64,000 bases of DNA, taken from NCBI GenBank assembly GCA_963920665.1, contig OY987271.1, positions 17,611,350 to 17,675,349 on the forward strand, read 5' to 3'. Each line of letters begins with the position of its first letter. The stretch's first letter is position 1. Shown in pieces: positions 1 to 9,577 of the stretch. This DNA comes from Straminergon stramineum (lineage: Eukaryota > Streptophyta > Bryopsida > Hypnales > Calliergonaceae). The notes beneath the pieces are model-generated. The model ran no database searches, had not been told where the DNA came from, and saw only the letters and a list, made by a program, of their open reading frames with translations. A program made the translations under genes and the position numbers.

Positions 1-8
1 CAAGATCT

Positions 9-174
9 ATCGGGAGATCTCTCGTTGATCTTGTAGTGCAAGCCCGTAGTACGATGAAACTGAGGAATCCCAACTTCATCAAAGACGACTAGAAATCCGA
101 AGGCATCCAAAGATCTTCAGCTAGCAAGACATCGGGAGATCTCCCAATGCTGAGATATCGGGAGATCTCCTGAT
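9..174. repeat. Palindrome cluster, left edge of window (3 copies)
   Basis: Three copies of the 18-bp palindrome family ATCGGGAGATCTCCCGAT start at 9, 131 and 157, each with one to three substitutions. They lie just beyond the 3' end of the readable minus-strand coding sequence at 190-1551, so they may sit in its next intron or its 3' flank. The array continues off the left end of the window. Confidence 0.85.
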
Positions 175-189
175 GGCTGTGCATAGGCA

Positions 190-1551
190 ACAAAAAAAGA
201 AGGGCCAATGATTCGACATTTTGTTAGGGACGCTTACATTGTACTCGGTGGAGTGTGTTCGACCTCCATACACTGGCATCGGGTTGCCCATATCCTTCCA
301 CTTTATTCGAGCGTGCGCAAGTTGCTTAGAGAAACTCTGCTCCTTCTGTTCCCCAACAATATTCTAGTTCAACGCCTTGGAGAGATGCATTATATCATTC
401 TTCTTGGTGGAGTACGGTTCCCAGATCAGAATTATGTTGAACGTTGAGGCCAACTGCTTATGAGCTTCTGAGATATGTCTTGCCTCAACCAACTCCCGAT
501 GCGCTTGCACTGTATGCTGACCGCCAATAATGTAGTAATGGGATTTGGCGGTCAGGCTTTCCTTCTTCGGATACGAATGCCAGAATTCCACGACATTGTC
601 TATCCTGTATGGTCCTCTCTTTAGAGGTAGGACAATAATGTATCGGTTCTCAGAATGATAGTCGGCATCAAGGAGAATCCGATTCTTGATTCCCTTGAGG
701 TGTTGGGGCTAAATGCCTCTGTACACCAGTACGCCAAGAGGACCTTGTGAAGGTTCTTGTAGTACACTCGTAGTAGTTCACCTTTTGCATTGGCGAGTGG
801 TTTCTTCTCCCATTTGTATATTGGCCTAAATACCTAGTTGTACAGCTTGTTGATTTCTTGAATCTCATCGGGCTCGAGCTTCTCGACCTCAGCGTCCGTC
901 ATGTTCACGGCGCGATGCAATGTGAATTTTACAACCTTCGGCTTCTTTTTGCCCTTGCCCTTGCCCACTAGCTCCTCCACCACTTCATCTCCCGGTCCAC
1001 CGACATTGGCTTTCTGCTTCTTTCCCTTCTTACTGGGAGATGGCTTTGCAGGTGCGGGTGCAACAGTTGGCTTCGGTTGTTGCCTGGTCTCATCCAGAAT
1101 GTCCCACTCATTCTTCATCTCCTGAGGAGTCCAAAAGTGGGTTCTGTCTCGTTTCTCTAAAAACCCCTTCCGTGTAATACTCTCATACATGTCAAGATCC
1201 ATAGTGGCATAGTCTAGGATCAAACCATATTTCCTTTGCTCATCAGTCTTGGGAACCATTTCTTCGACAATGACGAGGACTGTGGCGTTATCCAGACCTT
1301 GTAGCTCTAAAACAGCTAACCCCTTTGTCATGTGACCTTTATCGTTGAAGGTAAGCTTCGGGCATATGATGACTGTTCCATCTTCCTCCTCAATCCAGTC
1401 AAGGCCCCAAGCTAAGACTTTCCGATCGCATCGGAACACTGCTCCTGGGAAGTTCTCGCCATGATACCGATACGAATGCACCCCGCTATCTCAAAATTTG
1501 AACAGTTTTATAGGTGAAAGGCTCGCAGGGAGTTCCTTTTTACCATTCATT
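190..1551 (-). pseudogene. Decayed element gene with ParB-like IIGGQHT motif
   Basis: A minus-strand coding sequence can be read from a likely splice acceptor (TTGCGCAG, ending at 1552) down to about position 190, but it is broken. In-frame stops are TGA at 1491-1493, TAG at 834-836 and TAG at 364-366, and the frame shifts once near 690-705. Coding sense resumes after each break, so one gene of at least 430 codons is likely. The middle is basic and proline-rich (Lys-Gly runs, about 920-1080). The C-terminal part (about 300-600) reads YYIIGGQHTVQAHREL, then a hydrophobic strand, then LSKALN before the last stop. This resembles the ParB/sulfiredoxin-fold pattern (IxGGQHTxxA ... LSxxxN); that assignment is by eye. 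Arrays of an 18-bp palindrome lie on both sides, in probable introns. The gene is probably part of the same mobile element as the DUF7869-type gene at 9578-13374. The function is unknown. Confidence 0.6.
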
Positions 1552-1624
1552 CTGCGCAAGAAGATAAAAATATATTAGATTGACTGGATCACGAGGAATC
1601 GAGTGTAAACTGAACACCTTCTAC

Positions 1625-2632
1625 ATCGGGAGATCTCCCGATGATCCTCTATATTTTCCTCATACTCGACTAGTGGTAATTCTATTCGGGAATTTATACT
1701 ACAAAAAATCGCACCAAGCTATCAAATTAAAAGAAGATACCGCGAGACATGCCCTTGCATTCAAATTCGAGATAAGTCGAATATGGCATTGGGAAATCTC
1801 CCGTTGCATTCACATCCTTCATTAATCAAAACCTACCATCGGGAGATCTCCTGTTGCAATCATATCCTTCATAAATCAAAGCTTGCATTGAGAGATCTCC
1901 CATTGCATTCACCTCATTCATAATTCAAAGCTGGCATCGGGAGATCTCCCGTTGCATTCTCATCCGTCATAATTCAAAGCTGGCATTGGGAGATCTCGTG
2001 TTGCATTTTCATTCGTCATAATTCAAAGATGGCATCGGGAGATCTCCTAATGCAATCACATCCTTGATTTTTCAAACCACGCATCAGGAGATCTCCGATC
2101 GCATTGACATCCCTCATAATTCAAAGCTGGCATCAGGAGATCTCCCGTTGTAGCGGCCTTCTTAATTAATCACAGCTGGCATTGAGAGATCTTCCGATAT
2201 ATCGGTCTTGACCAGATGAGTAATGATGACCCTAAATTCGTTTCGCAGTTTTAGGATGCCTATGTGCTGAGGAAGGAGTCACTATAACTGGAGTGTTTTC
2301 CATTGGGAGATCTCTTGATGGTTTCTTCAGTTGATCTTCTTTAAAAATTTTATTCACTTGTTTCTCTGTAGATTTTTTATCTCGTGAGGTAAAACCACCT
2401 ATAATCTATCGAGAGATCTCTTGATAATATTCATGTTGACTGAGTTTCATCACTTACTCTTGCTTTTTTTTTATCGGGAGATCTCCCGATGGTCTACTTG
2501 CGAAATAGTTGTCAGCAGCAGTTCGAATACCAATCTCATAATGACGGTTCAAGGTTATTTCTCCACAAAGTGAACTTGTACTGACAATGTACTGCATTTT
2601 CTTAGTCGACTTTCATCGGGAGTTCTCCCGAT
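1625..2632. repeat. Palindrome array A, 49-bp pitch
   Basis: Fourteen copies of the 18-bp palindrome family. Nine are in strict register, starting at 1788, 1838, 1887, 1936, 1985, 2034, 2083, 2132 and 2181 (49 bp apart, the first step 50). Their spacers are a diverged common sequence, roughly GCATTCACATCCTTCATAAT followed by TCAAAGCTGGC. Perfect copies stand at 1625 and 2473. Looser copies start at 2302, 2408 and 2615. The array lies 5' of the minus-strand exon whose acceptor is at 1552, so it is probably in that gene's intron. Confidence 0.9.
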
Positions 2633-2649
2633 GAACGGTTATAGGGGAA

Positions 2650-3101
2650 ATTTGACTATTTCAAATTAAACTACATTACTTGGGAACTCATGGTTCAGTA
2701 TTCCAGGGCATCGGAAATGGCATGCGGGCGTGCACTTTGGTGCCTAATCTTCAACAAACCAACTCCGACCTAATCCATGAGCTTTGTTTGAATGCGTATG
2801 TCCAACTGATGGATCATACTAAGAAGGAAATCTTGGAGCCATTTCCTTGCCAATACATATTACAAATGCAAATACCGTGATGGAGGGAAGAACTTACAGG
2901 TTGGTCCAATCATCTAGGTTTTCAGGTGCTGGTGAGGATGTTGACATTACTATGCACTCTTCCTGTTGCCACTCCAAATTTCGTGCGGATGGCCGACACC
3001 CTCTTCTCCCAAAAATACAAGCACGCAACAAAAATAACCTTGCCTCCTACAATCAACAAGAACGCATTGTCATAGGACTGTTGTTGTGGAAGCAAGACTA
3101 G
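2650..3101 (+). pseudogene. Decayed plus-strand coding block, unknown family
   Basis: A reading frame of about 150 codons runs from near 2650 to a TAG at 3099-3101, interrupted by TGA at 2878-2880. It has a protein-like composition (for example GNGMRACTLVPNLQ, then LPVATPNFVRMADTLFSQKY after the break) and is GC-richer than the DNA beyond 3840. I do not recognise the family. It lies between palindrome arrays and may belong to the same element as its neighbours. The opposite strand is also open for 64 codons at 2922-3116, so the strand is not certain. Confidence 0.35.
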
Positions 3102-3840
3102 TGCAATTGAAGACAATGGTATTCATGTTTCCCTAACAACAATGAAGCAGGTGCAATAGACCTGTCCAAACAAATGCAGTTTATCATGCTTTCCCTACTG
3201 TGGATTCAGTGCATTTTAAGACTATCAGAAAACTCCTTGCATACATGGTTCTTACTGCGGAGGACCTTGCGCAACTTCCAACTCCCTCAATGCAGCCAAA
3301 AAAAATGTAATCAATGCTGCAAAGAAAGATAGAAACGAAGTCAGGAAAAGCAAACTTACACTAACTGCGCATCTCCTCTGGAACTTTCTCCCGATGAAGG
3401 CGCCTCCACGTATCCTAGATCCAAGGTGCGCAGCAAACACAACTCGAGAGATGAAGGCGCAGACAATTGCAACGAGCCACAACGCAAACAACTGGAACTA
3501 GCCAAGGCACGACTATCAACTCTCCTCACGGACGGACGTCAAAAGCTGAAACACAAGTCACTGAAGCTGAAACATTGAAATGCACAACGAAACTAAGTCA
3601 CTCCCAACGCTGAAATGCAAAAGTGAACCACGCGCATGGGAGTGCAAGGAAGAGAGGAACGGGAGGAAGACGGAGGCTAAAAAAAATAGCTCCAACACAC
3701 ATGAGAGGAGACCCCACATTGCCAATTGCAGCAGGAGAAAAACGGATCGCACTGGAATGCGATCCTGACGTGGATCCCTCCACTCATGGCGCCGCTGATT
3801 GGGAGGGCAGACTGACTATCTATCAGAATGAATAGACCCC
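3102..3840. other. Mixed-composition stretch, no clear gene
   Basis: This stretch has balanced base composition like the neighbouring decayed coding blocks. It carries only short frames on both strands (60-80 codons) that overlap each other. It may be further decayed exons of the palindrome-bearing element. No palindrome copies are seen. The composition turns sharply AT-rich near 3840. Confidence 0.4.
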
Positions 3841-4645
3841 CAGTGGATGAGTCATGATGACTTCACCCATGGTAAGAATGAGTGGGGGAGGGATTAATTT
3901 GTTACCACTCCCTTGCAATTAGTAAGGGGGACATTAGTGAGTTATCCCTTGCTTACAACTCAGAGGGGGGATTAATTCGCTTAGAATTTCAAACTCCTTC
4001 ATCATTTCCTTAGTTATGGAGGAATAATGGTCAAGGGTTTGAAATTACTAGACACTACCACATAAAATGATCACAAAAATTGAAGTACTCATAAGATGAA
4101 GTACTCACTTGTGCAACAAGTGGGAGCAAGGTTATCCCATTGTGGCCCAAATTATGATGATTGTTTGCATTGAACTTCAAAAATGTACACAAGCATTATA
4201 TTTCTATGCTCAAAAGCCTTGCTCTCATTTTCCCATAATTTTTGTGTACATCATTTTTTTCCATTTTCAAAGCTCATCTCCTAGTAATTAACCCTCACAA
4301 AGACTTTATATACAAGTCATTAAATAATCAAGTGACTCTCACGAATTTCAAAATAAGACCACTAGAGTGATCTACATATACTTTGTTAAAGGTGATTGAG
4401 TTCTTGGACAAATAATAACCTATAAAAATAAACCCATGTATGTACCCTAAACTTCTACATGAAATGCTATTACATTTTAGGACCTCAAAGAATGATACAA
4501 AACATCATTACCAAAGTACATGAGGTCCGTAAATCAAATATTAATTATCCTAAATCAAAAAGATATGCATAGTACATATTCGAAATTAATTATTTTGTGA
4601 TGCGATTTCGACATCATATTGTATGATGAAAGCCCAAAATGATGA

Positions 4646-4662
4646 CCCTAAACCCTAAACCC
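4646..4662. repeat. Telomere-like (CCCTAAA)n tract
   Basis: Two and a half units of the plant-type telomere heptamer lie in AT-rich DNA. Short tracts like this are common in plant intergenic DNA and near promoters; nothing here shows a function. Confidence 0.8.
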
Positions 4663-5499
4663 TTGGAATTCATCATCACCAAATATATTGTACTTATTAC
4701 TAAAAATTTGATAACATAAGAAAATTAAAATTGTTATGATGAATTAAGGACTGTCATACCTAGCTAATACTATTCATTCTAATTGTAAATGACACATTAC
4801 AATCGCTTATACAAAAACAACATTACTAAATAACTAATATGATTGTTTCATCAATTTCCAAATCACTTCTTCTATAGGGAAGCCATATGAACAACGAAAA
4901 TGTACTTTTACAAGATGTACCAACTTCACATGACCCTAAACTCTAAAGAAACAAAATAACAGAAGAAGTAATACCCAAAATCATTATAAATTTGAAGAGA
5001 AGTAATGAAGAAGGTTAGCCCTAAAACTACATAAAGTTATAGTTGAAAAAAATGGTGGAATAGGGGGTAAAACTAATATGGGTTAGGGGATAAACAATAG
5101 GGGGGAAACAAATATAGACTGACAATTCAACATAAAGTACATGGAAAATTATGTAGTGGGTGGCAAAAAAAAGAAACATTGGGAAAAAATGTAGATGGTG
5201 GAATAAAAAAATATGAAATATGGGAATAAATTAGAACTTAGTTACTTATATGAATTGTACCTTGTTCAAATCTACCACCCTAATCTTTATTTGAGTAAGG
5301 CATATAATTATGAATATGTTATTCTTTTTCCACTCATTTTCTACCCCTATGTTTTTCCATTTTTTAAACTTTTGCATATTAGTTACTCTTTTAAAATAAT
5401 TCCATTATGTGCTCCTTCATTTTTGTATGTGCTTAGGATTATTTTCTTTTAATTGTACTTTCATTATGGTTTTCCTTTCTCATTTTGGGGGTTTCAATC

Positions 5500-5763
5500 C
5501 CCAATCATTTCTTATCTTTCCCATTTTTTTTCAGTCCCCATTTTTTTTCATAGTTTCCCCACTTTATTTTCTTTCCCCAATTCTTCCATTTCCTTTTTTT
5601 TTCTTTCCCCACTTTCTTTTTCTTTCCCCATTTTTTTTCCTTCCCCATTTTTTTCCTTTCGGACCCCATATTTTTTCTTTCCCCACTTTTTTTTCTTTTG
5701 GACCCCATTTTTTTCCCCCATTTTTTTCCTTTGATTCCCCATTTTTTTTCCTTCATCCATTTT
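5500..5763. repeat. Polypyrimidine tract of CCCCA(T)n units
   Basis: About 260 bases are almost entirely pyrimidine on the plus strand. They are built from irregular units of 13-20 bases, CCCCA followed by a run of T and then C or CTTT. Translation gives only low-complexity Pro/Phe or Lys/Gly-rich peptides, so I do not call a gene. Such a strand-asymmetric tract could form triplex (H-DNA) structures. Confidence 0.85.
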
Positions 5764-7177
5764 AATGACATTTGTCTAGTGTACTTACAACGTTTGGCTT
5801 TTTTTCTTGTTCTACTTATTGAACTAAGTGCTCGAACTTGTCAACACAATTTGAAGTTCTTTTCCTGTAGAAATGAAAAAATCTCAAGACAATTAAAAGG
5901 ACTAGAACAATTCATGGTTATAGGTGATACGGTCATAGTTCACAATAGTCACTATAATTAGAAACTTCTTTTCTATTGTTAGGAAAAGAAGTTAACAAAG
6001 GAAATTGGTGTGCAAAAAATTCCCCCCAAAAGTTTTGGGGGCTTTAGGCTCACAAGTTCCACACTCAAAGTTCACAGGTGCACGGCTCTAACCTCGCATG
6101 CTAGCATCATTGGTAGTAGGGTTAAATTAGAACACAAACTTTGTTGAAGAGTGACTCACTTTTGTATTTTGCATACACTTGCAAGAATAAACTATTTGAA
6201 AGGAGATTGTCGAACTTGTAGAACTCATTGAAGGACATGTTACTTACATATTTCTTCAAAATCAAGGGAAGAGGATCGGTGGTGATCAACAACATTGTTA
6301 TGGTACTTATAATATTTTGGGGGGCACGTTTTGAACTAGCCAGAGTGTATTACTTAGTTTACATTAGAGAAGTTTCAATCTAGTTTTCTGGTATGTTATA
6401 TGCCTAATTCATCATAAATACTTATCCCATTCATAAACCCTAATTTCTTGTTGGAATATACAATTCATATGCTTTGATTTTAAATATCACATGGACAAAT
6501 TCTTGAAGTATATTAGGCTTCAATGATTAAGTATTAGACATTGAATGCCCATGTTTTTAAATAAGCCAAATCGGAGAAGTCATCATTTTATTACCCTAAA
6601 CCTAAGCATATATCATATGAAATACTAATTATATGATTGGTCATTTATTTACATTCAACTTTCGGGTCTACAAATTTAAAAAAACACACACTGTGATAAG
6701 CATTAGAAGGAAAACCCTAGATTGAGGTTTCCCAAAGTTCTCCCATTGAAGATTAAAAAGAACAAGCAAACATCCTTCGCTCAATTCCATAGAAGGATCG
6801 CACACCCATAGATAGGGTATGATATATTTGGTCTCGACACACAATTATTTACTCTATAAAAATTCAATCAATAAAAAACAAGAGAATGTGAAAAATGATA
6901 ACATCAAATTAGAATATAAAATGCATTTCAAAACATTCAACTTACTCTATCCTCTAAGAAAGATTTCAAAAACTGAAATCCATCCTTCCAATCCATAAAA
7001 CGGCACTAGAACCTTCCAAATGTACTCTTAAAAAAAAGAATATATCTTCTAGAAGGGTCTCAAGCAAAGAGAGATCTTCAACAATATAGATTAAAGAAAA
7101 TGTCCCCCAAGGAATTAAATCATGACCCGAAATTTAGAACCACATAATTATGGAAGATATTCCAAAATGAATGTATG

Positions 7178-7285
7178 CCTAAACCCTAAACCCTGAAATC
7201 TTATACCTTGAAACCCTGGACTCTATTCTGATTTTTGTTTCCTTCTTTGTCTTTTTCCCTAAACCCTAAAACCCTAAAACCCTGA
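7178..7285. repeat. Telomere-like CCCTAAA tracts
   Basis: Two short runs of CCCTAAA and CCCTAAAA units (7178-7197 and 7258-7285) are separated by about 60 bases of AT-rich DNA. They lie near the right edge of the AT-rich block. Confidence 0.75.
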
Positions 7286-7484
7286 AGTAAGTCATGGAAC
7301 TTTAAGTAACTGGGGTGAAGTAATTGAAAACGTGCATGAAGGGACCAGTACTTTGGGCAACTTAATGATTATGAGTACGACTTTTTCATAACAATAAAAT
7401 ACACGTGTGTGGATGTGTTTTAAATGGCTTGAACTCTTCTGCTAGATCGTACGCAATAATAGTCAAATAAAGTTAGTAACTTAC

Positions 7485-8511
7485 AATAGGTAGATGCCGA
7501 ACCCAAGAATATTCAGTCGTAGAGGGAGACCTAACGGACTAGAAGCAGCACATTGAAAGCAGGCCCTTCGAAGAATCAGTGGAAGATTCGACTTCAAGAC
7601 CCACACAGACACTGTTCGCCTTTGTATATTTGAGCCGTTATCGAAGTCTGACGAACTCATCTGTAGCATTTAAGCTAGCAAGCCGGCACATCCTCCAAGA
7701 CTGCAGTCAACAATCTCAAAGAAGACCGCATCTTTAGATTCGGCCTGCACACAGTTGCGCACGACCATTAAGAGTGCTCAGAGAATCCGAAATGCAAGAA
7801 CATAGCGCCCTTATGAAATTTAGGTGGGAAGTACGAATTCTAGATTTGAGGTTTGTGATGACGCCTAACGACCACAGTCTTTCTCTCTTTTGCAGACATG
7901 AACGAAGTAGTGGAATGAAGGTGAGAAGAGTAGGAAATTGTAACTTCAAGTTCATTGGCACAAGAGGTTTAAGTCGATTGATTTTCGTAGCCCCTCACTG
8001 TAGGCATCATTCTCTTTTCTTCGCAGTGGTTCACTAAGTTGCAGAATTCCAGAATGACGACAATGTAGTGATGGACTGATGATGCCCGGAGTGACAATGC
8101 AGTGGAATCGCAGACTGAGTGAGTAGGAAGATGTGATGAGTATCAATGTCGTCTTTGTCGGAATGTGGAACCTGTGCATGTCTAGGGGGCGCCGATGGAT
8201 TTTTGATTGATTCACCTAGAAGTCAGTCTTCATAGATGAGAGTGAATGCGCGCATTTGTGAACAATTACAAAGTACACCGATTCCACGTCGCTAGTTTGT
8301 GGCCTATGTAGGATGGCGAGATCATAGATTTGGAACTCTGTATCACTGAAGCGGAATGATTGTTTTCCAAAGTAAAACTTTGATGCAAGTGTTTGTAGCA
8401 TAGAGTACAAACCCGACGTCGAGAGCAAGGAGGAAGTACTGTAGTCTTCACCCATCAGACAGTTCGTACAGTCATATATTACGCGTATAGATGACCCTAC
8501 GAATCACATTT
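7485..8511. pseudogene. Decayed coding block, strand and frame unresolved
   Basis: GC-richer DNA with protein-like frames that are all interrupted. On the plus strand one frame runs from about 7486 to 8037 broken only by two TAG codons. Another frame is protein-like from 8281 to 8511 with several TAG/TGA stops. On the minus strand a 79-codon frame (8455-8216) is open, and a frame ending near 7484 meets a GTAAGT donor. A plus-strand donor-like GTATTG at 8513 and an acceptor at 9577 bracket palindrome array B, so this block may be an upstream exon of the DUF7869-type gene. I cannot decide between the readings. Confidence 0.35.
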
Positions 8512-8541
8512 GGTATTGTACGGATGTCTTGGATTCGCGCC

Positions 8542-9493
8542 ATCGGGAGATCTCCTGTTGATTCTTTGGCGGACTTTTAGTGAATTACTTTATTATCGGG
8601 AGATCTCCCGATGTCTCTACAGTGCCATAATTCTGGAACTTGATTTCAAAGATGACCAGTGGAGTTCTTCTAGGTCAATCGGATGACATCCTTGGACAAT
8701 CTGGAAGGAGAACATCGGGAGATCTCCCGATGACTTCTGAACACAGAGATTCTACAAGATCAACGAGAGATCTCCTGTTGATTTCAGTGATCTAAATTTC
8801 TGCATTATCATTGCGAGATCTCCAGATGATCTTGGGAAACATTAATTTAGCATTCTCAACAGGAGATATCCCGATGAAAGAAGTGTACAGAAATTTTCCA
8901 ATATCATTGAGAGATATTCTGATGACTTCAGTCCATCCATATACGAGAAGATCATGAAGAGATCGCTTTATGATTTGAGTGTGGAAGCAGTCCGATTCGC
9001 TATCATCGGGAGATCTCCCGATGATTTCTTTCAGGAATCATTCCGCTTGGGAATGGGGACCTCATTTTTATTTTGAATGTTGAGATTTGCCATTGAATTG
9101 TTTCATACTTTCGGGCTGTGTGCATAGGGAGATCTCTCGATGAAGTGTTATACACTGTGGTTGTTCTGTCCATCGGGAGATCTCCCGATGCAATGTTACG
9201 GTCTGTGGTTGTTCTGTCCATCGGGAGATCTCCCGATGCAATGTTACGGTCTATGGTTGTCGGGTCTATCGGGAGATCTCCCGATGGTCATGTGTTATTC
9301 AGAGATGGGAGAGGTCTGTCTAGACATCTGCCACTCTCGGGTTCTCTTGGGCATTCATATTGTGAGATTGTTTGATGTTCGGATGACTTTATTGAAGTGG
9401 TGGGATCGAATATTTGTAATTCATTATATTACTACTTTCTTCGACTACAAATATTTTCTGCTACACAGTCCTTCAATCGGGAGATCTCCCAAT
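8542..9493. repeat. Palindrome array B, 48-bp pitch
   Basis: Thirteen clear copies of the 18-bp palindrome plus one very degenerate copy at 8954. Runs at exact 48-bp pitch start at 8714, 8762, 8810, 8858, 8906 and (degenerate) 8954, and again at 9124, 9172, 9220 and 9268. Perfect copies start at 8595, 8714, 9005, 9172, 9220 and 9268. The spacer of the second run (AATGTTACGGTCTGTGGTTG and following bases) is unrelated to that of array A. The array lies just upstream of the acceptor at 9577 that opens the DUF7869-type coding sequence, so it is probably intronic. Confidence 0.92.
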
Positions 9494-9577
9494 GAATTTG
9501 TAGTGACTGACCCTAACTTGTTGTGGACAGTGTCATTGACTTTTTCTAACTTCAGCATTGGGTCCTTTATTTTGCAG

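Larger units (their letters stand above)
3841..7480. other. AT-rich block inside the palindrome region
   Basis: About 3.6 kb of strongly AT-rich DNA without palindrome copies or a recognisable gene separates two GC-richer, palindrome-associated segments. It holds a polypyrimidine tract and several telomere-like tracts. It looks like unrelated sequence inserted into the palindrome-bearing element, or a diverged internal part of it. I saw no terminal repeats at either edge. Confidence 0.45.

Noticed and set aside
1788..2198. CRISPR array (nine 18-bp repeats with 31-bp spacers)
   Set aside because: The spacers are diverged copies of one sequence rather than unique, the repeats are full palindromes, the DNA is eukaryotic, and no cas genes are present.
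5409..5771. Phe/Pro-rich (+) and Lys/Trp-rich (-) open frames
   Set aside because: They are translations of the low-complexity polypyrimidine tract and have no domain or splice context.
9118..9375. Repeat protein with SIGRSPD or SGDLPM motifs
   Set aside because: These peptides are just the palindrome translated in different frames; a palindrome reads the same on both strands, and the copies lie in probable introns.
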